Shown: positions 40,349-53,000 of the stretch, piece after piece
Layout of the letters: every line of letters starts with the position of its first letter
Numbering within the stretch: the stretch's first letter is position 1
Assembly: GCA_964023205.1 (NCBI GenBank)
Contig: OZ026843.1
Location: 4,015,029 to 4,079,028, forward strand
Length of the DNA: 64,000 bases
Reading direction: 5' to 3'
Source: Lutraria lutraria
Taxonomy: Eukaryota; Mollusca; Bivalvia; Venerida; Mactridae
Program-made: the position numbers and the translations under genes
Notes under the pieces: generated by a model
The model's database searches: none
Seen by the model: the letters and a program-made list of their open reading frames with translations, nothing else
What the model was told of the DNA's origin: nothing

Positions 40349-40572
40349 TGGCACTGTGAACATCGTATACATCTTTGAACAGCCATTTATCGATCGCGCT
40401 AGACTACTAATCGAAAGGTCGTGGGTTAAAATCTCGACTTCATCTTTCGATATTTCAGGTATCGCAATCACAACAACCGACCCCAGGTCTGACTACTGCG
40501 TATAAAAATCTCTGGAAAACGAGTGAAGCGTGTATCGTTGCTTCACCGGGTCCGATGAAGAACAGAGAAAAA
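40349..40572 (+). mobile_element. tRNA-derived SINE, family B copy 1
   Basis: The block CTACTAATCGAAAGGTCG, then TGGGTTAAAATCTCGAC, then CTTTCGATATTTC matches a block in the copy at 61222-61445. Both then share a CTTCACCGGGTCCGATGAAG / CTTTACATTGGGCACGATGAGG end followed by A-rich sequence. The B box (GGTTCGAATC in the other copy) is mutated here. Confidence 0.6.
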
Positions 40573-43500
40573 CAATACAAGATAAGTGTAGTGATATAAA
40601 TGGCCTATTCTCTCCTCTCTCTCTCTAGTGTGGCTCTGAAATTGCCATAGCCGTCGAACTACAGCTAGACGCTTTAGAAGTTTAGGATAACCGTACATTA
40701 AGACCGTATATCTCATCTCCCTTGGATGCATTTGTTTACAAATGTTGACATTGTTTATACCCGCACATGGTTGGTGACATGTCGTTGTTTAAATAACACT
40801 GCATGTATAATGATCTAAATTTTACAGTTTATTGACAATTTTTATCACTTGATTTTATTAAGTTATCAGTAGTTCGATTGAAAATAAACACGGGGATTTA
40901 AACTAATGGTCGAGTAGCATTGATAAAGAAATTCGTGGGTCAACACAAAATTTAATCATAAAAATGTACGATTTATTCATGCGTTGGATTGAGTAAGCGA
41001 AAGGGTCGCTTTTAGGTGTACTTGTTCGAGCATTAATTTGAATCAAGTTTTACATCACGAGAGAGCCCCCGAAATTATGATAAAATGGTTTTAAAAAGAT
41101 ATGTGCCTACGCTCATCTAAAATAAGAAACATTTTTCTCGTTTTTTGTTTGTTTTGTTTTATAAGATTATAAGTTTTCATAAGATTATTACCATATACAG
41201 TAGGCACATATGCCCTTTAGTACACTTTGAACAAACATACATGTACGTATATACATAAACATTTAGTAGCAATACCGGACCAAGGTTTTTTTTAAAAAAG
41301 CTTTGCCATTAACTCGATTGTGTTTGTTAGATAATCAGTCTGTCTTATGCGTTTCTGCATACATACGATAACCTGCATATTAACATGTATCAAAACAGAA
41401 ACCACTGCTTAATTACAATGTATTTGATGTTTCAAATATTACAAACGATTTGGACTGCCCTTTGATACCCATTTCTGACCTGGTACTGTTTTGGGTTGGT
41501 CATGCTGATGAACTCATTGTAAGTCAGTTAGTTTAAAGGGGAATGCTCCAGTTTCTTTTTCAATTTATTATTTTAGAAATCTGGAAAACTGTTTCATGTT
41601 CATACTCATTATTATAAAAGTTATTTATGTTTCTCTTCAAGTTGTGACTTTCCTCAAGAGGAAAATTAAGTATCCACGGTATCTAATGCATTATCGCAAC
41701 GTTAGGCATGCGCTATATTAGAACACGATTTGTTTACAACTCCTGCATTAACTTACACAAGTAACCTCATAATTATATTGTCCTATGATACAACAAGGTC
41801 GATTTAACCCATCCGTCGGTTGCCCGGCAATTTTAATGGCTCATGACATCACGAACTACTGGAACTATGCACTTCTTTTTATACTGGGGGTACAATGGAA
41901 GAGCCATTGGACAATTTAGTTCTTGTAGCTTTTGGGTAATTTCAAATTATTTGTTGATGTTGTCATAAAAATACTAAATCTGTTTCAGCATTTTATCATA
42001 ATTTTTATGACGCTGTTTTTTTATTGGGGGGGGGGGGGGGGGTCTCTAATCATTTTTGAATTCAATGGTATACCGTATATACTATATTTTAAACAACAAA
42101 AATGACAATCAATCTTTACATTTTGTCTTGGTTTATTATTTGTCTATGTCCAGTTTTCTAAGTACTGTTGGGTCAGTAATCAGTTCGCGAGCGAGATTGT
42201 GACCTCATATAGGTCATGTTGATAAACACAATGTGAATACTTTTATTGAATGGGTTTAGGATAAAACAAACAGTCAGATACCACAAGTTTCGAAACAGGG
42301 AGAAAAACAAGGTAGGTAGATAAACCTCAATGTTTGTTGCGTTTTGAACTTTTGTATAAAAGAAAATACTTTTACTCATTTGTGGCTTGCTGGTTTACAA
42401 AAAAATCATTTCGATTTAATAGAATACACTTAGACGTCAATGTTTATTTCTGGTCACGTGCTCACCAAGTAAGGTAAGTAAAGTGGGTATTATTATTAAA
42501 GTCTTACAAGCGTGCAAAAAGGTAAAAAAAGTGAGAAAGTGGAAATACCGTTCCTCGGACCTATTAAAACAAACAGGATGATGGGGCGATAAATAGGGTA
42601 GGGTGGGTAATCGGAAACAAACATGTGTACGGCTTACTGCTAGAAGCAAACAGTGAGTGTTTCAACTCTGATAATTTGTGAGTGATGATTATCTGTAAAT
42701 AATGGTTATATGTGACCGAAAACTACATATATTTATTTGTGAGTCAGGACTGTTTCTGAGTGTTATTTATTAATTGTGAAAGTGCACGTATATGAGATAT
42801 GGTTATTTGTGAGTGGTCTGGTTTAAATTTGAGGGGGACGCGTCAAAGTTGGATTTCATTCGAAATCGCATCTATTTAGAGGTAAGAATAAACTATGAAT
42901 ATTCAAAGTGGAAATCTTTCCATATACTCGTATTATTATAATTATGTAATATATTACTATCAAGTTAATTCTTCGACTACAAATGGTCATATAGCGCGCA
43001 ATAAAAATGAAAAATGGAAATAAATAGATATAATAGAAAATAAACCATGTAATAAAGTATAGTATTAATGAAAATGAGGGATGGTTGACATTAATGAGTT
43101 TAAAATTAAAAGGTGATGACAAAAAATAAACTAAATAGATAACATTGATAAGAATGAAGTGTTTAAAAAATATTACTAATATCTACTGTAAAGTCCTACT
43201 TCCTTTAAATAACGGAGAATAGTTATAGGTTTTATAGTTTCAAATCATGATGAGTGTGTTCAGATTTGAACGTTAGATTGGCTGAAAGTCGATGCAGTCA
43301 AATGTTGTTTTTTCTTAATGTAAAATGAGTAAGCAGGATCATATCACGGTCCGTGCATGCATTTTTTTAACATTTCGTGCGATTCGATAACTTTAATGTA
43401 ATCTACGGTATACCGGTTGTCTATGAACGTAATCGGAGCTAAAAAATAAACGCAACTGAACCGACTGTGTAATTATTCAATTTCAGCTTTGACAGTTCTA

Positions 43501-44880
43501 TAAAATCGCACAATATACTATTTTATAATTAACGCTACATTTGTTAATGTTTTATACGACTATAAAGATATATTTACACGGCTGACGCACTGTATAACCT
43601 TTATCGTGTTGATTTTTTTTTCATTTTAAAAGACATTGAGATTATTTTTTGTTCATATGTTTATCGTTTTTATTTTATTAGAATGCTGAGTGAAGCCTTG
43701 ATTAAATAAAAATATGTTTGCCGATTTTTGTATAAATAAAATGATGTTCTGTTCTTGTATTTCTTGCAAAATTAACTGGACTTTTTTCACGACCGATCAG
43801 TGTTCATAAGGCTTTAACGTTTGCGGCAAAACAAACAAGACATTGATTTAATATCAACGAGTAATCCTCATGGTTTAAGCCATATGCTGGAAAAATAAAC
43901 AGGCTAAATATATATTTAAATACATGTTTATTATTTTCTAATTGACTGGTTTTTCACGGATTGTTGATAAATTATGCTAATAAACTTGATATATTAGCTG
44001 AAGTAATAACAAAGGGTATACTAAAATATGTTTGGATATTAAATTAAACCATACAATGTCATTGGTCAGTTTTAATCTGATTCAGTATCTGAGATATACC
44101 TTATTGTAGTGAATTACACATTCGGAATATCTAGGCAAATGTCGGTCGGTATGTATTTGGCCGATATTCCGTACTTCCATCTAATGCTAGTGTACCGCAT
44201 TATATTTGAATAAATCACTTAATAGAAACATTCAGGACAAACCAAGTTGTTTGAGAAAGATAAAAAGAAAATAAATATTTTTTTATAATACCAGCTTCTC
44301 CCAAATCGATTACGCAACACCAGTGAACTTTCTTCAACAGTGTTTAATACTGACGCCACCGTTCCCGGTGCCGTCAACAATCGGCAAAACTCCTCGGGAC
44401 CTTCGATCCATTCAAGATATTTTTTGCGGTATACGAGCGTATGTGTTTCAACATGCGAAACTTCAAGTAACGATGCACGTGCATGCGTACATTATAGTCT
44501 TTTTTAAACCACACCCGAATAAAACTTTAATCAATTGTGCGGTTTGTAAAACAATGCAAAATTTATAGCGCTTTGTTTAAACAATCGTATTTCTGAGTAA
44601 ACGTTTTTTTATGTTGTTTATTGAACACTGTCTTCGCTTGCTCATCATTTAATGTTGTGTCTTCGTTTGTTCGTGGTTTAAGGGGACAAAAAACGAACTT
44701 TGATAAAATCAAGTCTTGATATTCAGACCAACATAAGATCTAAGTACCGAGGTGGTCCCATTGTAAAGTTGAAATACCAAATAAAAAACAGCCCTAAAAT
44801 GGTTATCTTAAGACATTGATTGGTCGTATAGTAAGCGTATAATATACCGTGGCAAAAAGGAGTGGCTTTAAACCCCCAAC
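40573..44880. other. no gene recognised
   Basis: AT-rich, without convincing exons or promoters. It contains a 17-G run at 42026-42042. A short more GC-balanced patch at 44294-44420 (open frame 44323-44568) shows no recognisable protein. Confidence 0.45.
42026..42042. repeat. poly-G tract (17 G)
   Basis: An uninterrupted G run after TTATT. Runs of this length can form quadruplexes and are hard to sequence, so the exact length is uncertain. Confidence 0.9.
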
Positions 44881-44883
44881 AGG

Positions 44884-44894
44884 GATATAAAAGG
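44884..44894 (+). promoter_or_regulatory. TATA-box-like element
   Basis: GATATAAAAGGCAG is a good TATA match in otherwise plain sequence. It lies about 2.1 kb upstream of the desaturase start codon and could serve a leader exon of that gene. No matching donor was pinned down. Confidence 0.2.
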
Positions 44895-45225
44895 CAGGAA
44901 ATGGCTGGTGGGTGGTTTCCCTTGATTTTTAAACTGTTTTCAGCTCAGGGAGAGATTTTAAAAAAAAACTGATATTAAATGGTGTTTTTAATCACTGAAA
45001 AATATTCTGAATGAAGCAAAATGATTCTTTTATCAGTCTAGACAAGAAATTTCAAAATGTATGAAGATTTAGGTTCTTATATTTTCAAAACAATTTATGA
45101 CAGAAATTCAAATTTGAATTAGAGGGAGGAGTTTATGTGGTTTAAACCCATCGTCTGCTTCAGCTATTTATAGATACAATACAGTTAGTCTGTTAGTCAG
45201 CATTCACTGTATGTCTATCACTGAT

Positions 45226-45291
45226 AAAACAATGTAGTGAGAGAGAGAGTTAATTTGATAAAACAATGTAGAGAGAGAGAGAGTTAATTTG
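45226..45291. repeat. tandem duplication with (GA)n
   Basis: AAAACAATGTAG followed by GAGAGAGAGTTAATTTG occurs twice in tandem. Confidence 0.7.
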
Positions 45292-45985
45292 CATCCGATA
45301 GTCTGATCGGATGTTGCTCCTAACATGATAATTTCGATGTCTCATTATTTCACATTTTATTTCAACCTTTCACGTTTCCCAGGCCGAATAAACAGTGATA
45401 AAACATTCAACCGCTTTGAAAACGTGTTACATTTTATATTGGGTTATCTTGTCGCCTAGGCAAGCTCAAACGGGCTTTACTAATATAAAATCGGGTTTTC
45501 ACAAGTGTTTAGGGATTCATGAACTAAGCTGCTTGGAGTTTAATTAAATTCTGATAATAATTTTCAACTGAGCAACAAAGTCAGTACCACTGTGGAACAC
45601 ATACCAATCGAATAACAGTCGTAGTTTATATCAATATATTTCTTTTTGTATTTTATCGCTTAGAATGGAATACAAAGAGTTTGTACATACTAATAAGCTG
45701 CATTTATAGTTGTTTTCACGACAATCATATTAAGTATGGTAATATATTCATGTTTTTGAGCACATTATTATGTGTTACAACCGTGTTTGTTCATGATAAG
45801 AAAGTTGAAATAGCTCAGACCATCCTTAAACATGTTGATATATAGTTACATGACTCAAACGTTTTAAGCAGTCGGTATGAGGTAAGTAAGCCTTTTTAAT
45901 CTAACAATTTGCTTGCTTGGACTGATAACAAAAAGCTGAAATTAAGGTCGAAACACTTGTGTGTCAAAATCGCAAAATTGGGACT

Positions 45986-46004
45986 GGGGGGGGGGGGGGG
46001 GGGG
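45986..46004. repeat. poly-G tract (19 G)
   Basis: A G run followed by AGGGGAAAGGG. It is the longest of three G runs in the window. Confidence 0.9.
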
Positions 46005-46374
46005 AGGGGAAAGGGTCCGTCGAGTAACTGAAAACCAACCATTCTGTAAGGACTGCCTTCTTTATTCATTTTATATCATCAAAAACATGTCAAATTGCTG
46101 AACGGTTTATTTGATAAGGCAATTCCAGTTAACAAGAAAGGAACAAGAAAGGAAAAATAAACAAATTCATTTCAATTAACAAGATGAATGAAGTTATTAT
46201 ATCCAACAGTATTTTCAGTTAACCAACTAATTGATCAAAAATTAGATGATAAAATACTGTTGTTTAGATAATTAAATGATAAGATCAATATTTCTACAAC
46301 AAGTATGGTACGTGTCTATGTGAATTTACTCGTACGTGTTAATGTAAGTATCGTTATATCACTGTAAGACTACA

Positions 46375-46382
46375 TCTCTCTC

Positions 46383-46415
<33 letters not shown>
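46375..46415. repeat. (TC)n microsatellite
   Basis: About 20 TC units with one CC interruption, 600 bp upstream of the desaturase start codon. It may lie in the promoter region. Confidence 0.9.
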
Positions 46416-47023
46416 GATACGTTTACTGTTACAAACAAAGAACAAAACAGAACAGAGCCGAACAGCGTGCATGTGTTAGTATAGTATTAGCGATTAGTCA
46501 TTTTCAGTGAATACACCGACGTCGAGTATGAAGGAAATTTTGTGCAAAGGATTATAATAATATCCTGTATTTCTTCTCAGAAATATGTGATAATTATTTA
46601 TAGAAATGTAATGAGCATTCTTGTGGTAAATATTTACTTAATTAGTATAATTTAGATAATTATTGTCTGATTGTAAATCACAGAATGTGGCGACGTCCCG
46701 CCTAAAATTACAACTACAGCAAAATTTGATACTTTTTGTTACAAACTGTTCTGAACATGACGCTCTCCTTGTCATGTGTGATTAAGATGGTTTGCAGAGC
46801 ATTTTGCTGGATCAATTATCAACAATAAAATCATCTTAACATCGATTGATATTGTCATTGCGCATGCGTGTTGAATTTATCAATGTATCGTCTGCTACTT
46901 TATCGTCTACTATATTCTTCAGGAAGTGATTGGGCTGAGATCCATACAGACGTGCTAGCCGATATTAAAAGCTATTATGAAACGATCCCAATTTTCCAGC
47001 TGAGATTTGAATAAATAAATACA

Positions 47024-50000
47024 ATGGGATATCAATGGAATTTAAACGAGCTTATAAGCAAAGGGCTGTTTATGATCAGCGTGTTTCTAATTGCAACAGC
47101 GGCTAGAGGTACGAACTATTTGTTAACCTTTATATACTCTTGTTTTATACATGTGTAAGCTTAATGTCAGATGTTAAGTAAGTTATTCACGATGCAGTTC
47201 ATCATAAGATACATTGCCGTGCTCTGGTCTAATAAAAATGTCATCACTGATAGTTTACGTATTTGCAACATTTATAATAGTGCTTCAAATAGGGATGCCA
47301 CGGTCTCAGGAAACCCCTTTCTGCTTTAACAATGCCAGTGATTCTGAGATGAAATATGATAAATTAAGGATGAATTTTCATAATTTAATCCTTGTGTTTG
47401 ATACACTTACAGTCAGTATTATACTCGGCATTCAAGGAGGAGCTAACACTTGATTTAACATTTCTCTGGTATAAAGCGCGATGCCAAAGGCTAAATTTGT
47501 ATGCCATTAATTATCGCAGAATCGTTTGGGGAATTATTTTGGATTTAATAATTTATAATTTAAGCACGCATTCCGAATATAAATTTACTCACAGTGGTAG
47601 GTAAGAAAGTTGATCACCGATTCTATGTAACCAGTTGACAATCAAGGAAGTGTGCAGGTACATAAGTTTACGTAAACTATTGCACATGTTGTACTAACAA
47701 CAACAGCAGCAATGCAACAACAACAAACATGACGACGACAGGATCAGTATGACCAAATAACGACAAAAACAACATAAAATCAACAACATCAACATAACAT
47801 AGGACAAAACAACAACACCTACTATCTGTCTAACTACTAAGATTGTTATGCCTTAAGTACATTGTATTATTGATCTGATTTTAACAGATGTGCTTTGGTT
47901 AACACTGTGAGTGCCTTGCCATTCTGAGTCAGTTTACGTCGTTACTATAGAAACAGGAAATTTGCCATTTTTTCTGCTAAAAACTCGGCTGCACAGAATA
48001 ATTATAACATTAAACATACAACGTACTTGTCGACATGTATTCCAACTAAATGCCAAGTGGTCTGGGCGAATCTACTTACACTAAAGAATCATTCAAAAAA
48101 TAGTTTGACATTGTATGGTACCCACTGTTAACTTGTACAGAACCTGTGTTTAATCTGAAGGAATATGCGTACGTCCGTCTGTTTTTCCACCCGTCCGTCC
48201 GTCTGTCTGTTCATTTGTTTCTCTCTCTTATGTTTACTTTGCACATCAATAAGATAGATATATAAATTCACTACCATATAATACGTGTTTTGATATACTC
48301 GAATAAACATTCCTTTATCAGTTTATGATTACATAATTAATGGTACGTATATGATACATTGTAGACTATCTCATGTTCCCATTAAAATCAATATTTAATA
48401 TCTCACATGAATAAATTAAAATATATAATGCACGATGTTTTACTTAATTATTCCTTGCATTTTACTTTTTGCACGGTATGCTAGAACATGTTCTCATACA
48501 TTGTTAATATTTCGCCTGCCATAACAACATTTTGTAATTATTTTTCTGCCGCGTGGTTAGTTTTGCGTTCCGTTTAAATATTCTTCACGTCTGATAATTT
48601 CGGGATCCTGATTTCGCTATCCACTGATTTAACCATAACCCGAACTTAGCACTCGGCTTGAAATCACAACTCCCATTCATGAAAGGATGTCTTCACTTAA
48701 TGGATACTAAGTACATTGTATTCTGTTTGAATGTGTCTATGTTAGTGTGTCTATGTATGTTTTATCGTATCTAGATGTGTCTGAGTGTCTCAATATTTGT
48801 TTAGGTGCGTCTAGGTGCGTCTAGGTGTGTTTATACTTGTCTATGTGTGTATATATGTGTCGTATCGTGTCTGTGTGTGTCTGTGTCTAGAAGTGACGAC
48901 TAGGTGGAGTGTCGAGTTGAGTCTGAGCGTCATAACTACCAAAATTCAGAATCACCTCATACGTAGACTTTAAGTAGAGTTTGAGGTACTGACTTCTGAT
49001 TACTAGAATCGACTGCAGTTTTCTGATCACGCACGAAAAGTGGACCTGATCAATAATCCACACATCTGCTTTATCGTCACTGTGAAAGCCAGGCGCATAA
49101 AGATCGTATTTCATATCACCTGAACCAGAAATATCTCACTTTGTCCTTAATCGAAAGAAGTGAATTATTTCCCTTTTTTGTTCGATGAAATTAATACACA
49201 ACCACGGGAGACAACCTCCACAAATATTTAAATAGAGAAAGCAATAAAACATGTACGCAGATAATTTGATGAGCGCTTCGTGCAACATTAAAAGCAAAAA
49301 AGGTTAAATGAATTTCATCATAAATGTGATACGTGTTGAACGAATATCCTTTTGCTTAGAATCAATTAAAATTGTTACATTTAATTTTTCATAATAGTCA
49401 AGAAACTCATATCATGTTGCAACTATTTATTTGTTTGATCGAGTGTTAAGCCCCTTTTTTCACAGTCAGAGTCATAACCGCAACCGTGGCCGAGTGGTTA
49501 GGGTGTCCGCCTTCGGAGCGGGAGATCGAAGGTTCGAACCCCAGTGGTGACTGGATTAGAACTGATGCGGTCGGTTGGTGAGCCGCCAGCTAGTTAAAAA
49601 ATGGTTACCGTAGGCCCATCTCAGCCAGGCACCCGGCAAAAAGGAGAAGGGGATTCGGGAGGTACTGCGTGAACATAAGATAGGTGTCTCATAAGCCAAC
49701 TTGGCTGGCCCTTTCAATCGGGGTGACACTATAATAAACAAAACCTTTACCTTTACCATATGGGGCGGACAGTTCACCTAACCATCGTTCCTGTGAATAA
49801 TCTGTATTAGACTTCCATCATCCGCAAGCAACTTATCTACTTTCTTGCATAAAGACACACCATCGGTAGCTGGGCTATAACCCACGAACTTCTATCATTG
49901 AGAAGTTATAGCGATTTGAATTGAGCGACCTTAACCACTCGACCACGGAGGTGGTTCATGTTGCCACTACCACTCAGTCACATATAACTTAAAATCAAGG

Positions 50001-53000
50001 ATGTGAAACCGGATCTAGCTCTTAGATATCATAATAATGTTTATCAAGCCGATCTAACAAATCATGAAAAATGTTCATCCGAAATACTGACAATAATATA
50101 ATTATTTTCCGGGCTTTAATCTGAATTTCAAGGAAAGTTAATAACTGGACAAACTCAGCGTTTAAACAATTTCACTTCAGGGAAGATTGTACACATTATA
50201 TGTTCATGTATATACTTTCTCCCTGAGCTTTATCGTCCCATCAACAGCCAGGTCATTTGACAAAAATCCGACTGAAACAGAAGATAAATACATTGAAGGA
50301 GTCCCTACACTTGAATACAACCACCAGCTTTCCTACGCTAGCTGGAATGTATAGTTCTAAAAATCGGAACTCCCAAGTTTCCACATATGGCAGTCAGACA
50401 GAACTTTCAGTGCTTTGATTATATACCTATGTTTTAAAGTCACATTTCATTTTATTTTGTTTCAGGTGAATGGCTTTTATTTATTGTGTATCTGTGTAAA
50501 GATTATTTGAAAGAGAAGTTTGACATCAAGGATGGAATTTCCAACTCGACATTGTTGTCCGCTAGCACGCTTGAGAAAATGGGCTTCAAGGATCTCCATA
50601 TTTATGTGACATGCGCCGTACTTGTGTCTTTCTGTACGTTCTGGGGCATTGGATTATCTTTTGATAAACATTTTTATCAAAACAGAAAAAATCAGGTAAT
50701 TTGATTGGTCAGCCAGTCTTACGTCATCATAAAAAAAAAGAAATTCCAAAGAGACGAAGTATCATTTTTATTGTTACATAAATATTCGTCATTTATATTC
50801 TGACGTATATCTGTATCTTAAACAGTCAAACGCCCAGATAACGACAAACTGTAATTAAAGTCCACCATGTTCATAACATAATATGTTTGAGTAACAACCG
50901 ATCGTTTTAGCCCCACAATTAAGGTCAACTGTACGTAAAAGCCACATGAGTTCCCTCCCTTGGCTTATCTTAGTTCGCTGGTTGGGCTCTTTTTTTTAAA
51001 GTATGAATATGATCATTGAAACAAGATTGTTATCTCTAAACATAATTTTGTATAATAAACCATTTTTATATTGTATTTCTTTTCATTTAAAGTACTTTCT
51101 GTCCCATAATATATTTTCAACCATTTCATATGACTCTCCACGTGAATTTGTTCAACATTTTTTATGAATTTATTTTGTCATGTGTTTTGTTTGCATCCGG
51201 TAGTCAGAACAATGGAAATGTCAACCGAATCGATGGTTAACCAAGTCCAACGAGTGGCACGAGTTTATCTTGGGCTCTACCAACATGTTTCTGGGCTCCG
51301 TGGGCTCCGGGTTTATAGCATGTTATATTATGAATGGAGGTACCCATATTTTTTTTTCTATTGTTTTGAAGTATCTATTTTTGTAAGTAGATATAATGTT
51401 GTAGTAAAGTTTTGTATATAGTAGAAAAGTGTTATATGGAAAACCTGGGAATATGAAAAACTAATTATGTTCGTATTTCATTATTTCCATAACAATGAAA
51501 CATTGACTGACGTGTTCTGGAAAAAAACATTAACCTCACTGTAATCTGGCTTAATTGTACTGATCCAAGTTTTCTCAAAACTGACTGTGTAAAAATACGA
51601 GAAAAATTATTCAGTTTTCATATTAAAATTGTACTTTGTCATGAATGATCCATTGCTATCAGACAATATTGTGAAATTATACTTACTTTTGAACTTTTTG
51701 TTTTTTTTCTCGCATTTTGTAAAAATGACAGGGAGACCATGTACCGTGTTGAATAGTTTATATCACGCCAGTGAAATGAAAACATCGCAGAAAAAATATC
51801 TCAGTTCAACCCCTAAATTAAGGTATTTCTACTGATAAGCCGTTGTTTCGTGTTTTCGTGTATCCTATCACATACTCACTGACTTCCGATTTTCTGCCGT
51901 ACTCGAAGTATGTACGAAGCTCTTACAAAGCTATCAAACTTCCTGTGTGGTTGAATTAACAACAGACATACATGTACATTGACTTAAGGGGTTGAACTAC
52001 TTTTCCCGCCATGTTTTCTTTTCGGAGTTACGTGATTACCCTCCCTGGTTGAACGGAAATAAATCAAGTAACATTGAGTTAAGTTGATATCGTATTTGTT
52101 TACAAAAATAGAGATCAATATATAGGTAGAACGAAACTGTACTGATTTGTGCAAACAAGCCCTTAAATTGTAACGCCAAACTAACCGAATAAAAGTTTGA
52201 CATCGAAGTACTTCAGACGTACTTAAACTATTGATAAAATATCCTTTTTAATCCTGTTGCATACTTTTATCAGCATGATTTATTTATCACCAGACAGTTT
52301 ATATATAAGCCTATGTACAGTGCACTTTTGAACATATAACATTTATGGTCCATGTTTAAAATAAAACTTTGACATGCATACGATAATACCTACTAAAATA
52401 GGTACCATATGATCAATATAAAGTATCCAACACATTGACAATCCTAGTATTATTAACTAAATGGATTATCTAAGGAAAAAGGTAAAAAAGCCCCCAAAAT
52501 CAACAATACATTGCGTTTGTATATAATTCTAGTTATTGTTTCAGGAAACAATAAGCTGTACACAAATATAAGTGATTATGGATGGGCATACTTTCTTCTC
52601 TCCATACCCGCCTTGTTTTTCTACAATGAAGCTATCAGTTATTATCCACATAGATTCTTCCACAACCCATGGTTGTATAAAAATGTCCACAAGATTCACC
52701 ACAGATATGGTAGCCCCACTTTGTACAGCACAACAGCCATGCATCCACTAGAGTTCCTTATGTACCAAACGTTTCTTGCCATACCAGTATTTACAGTTCC
52801 AGTTCATGCAGGTAAGAACATGTTCATATCTAAAGCAAGCAATCGGAACCTAAGCTAAGCTAAGCCAACATACCGTCAGATGGTCTGGTTCCCTGTCTTA
52901 TTTGGTTCCCGGCATAGCACCGGAAGTAGGTCATGTATACCACAATAATGGCGGCGTCATGTGGATACAAACTAAGGGAATTATCATTATTTGGCTGATC

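Noticed and set aside
44323..44568. 81-codon ORF beginning at GTG
   Set aside because: No ATG start, no recognisable family and no clear splice partner; kept only as a note on a GC-balanced patch.
47214..47604. Two plus-strand ORFs in desaturase intron 1
   Set aside because: AT-driven frames with no recognisable protein and no needed splice sites; exon 1 joins exon 2 in frame without them.
49483..49560. Functional tRNA gene
   Set aside because: A and B boxes are present, but the T stem and acceptor stem do not pair, and the sequence continues into a SINE body and tail.
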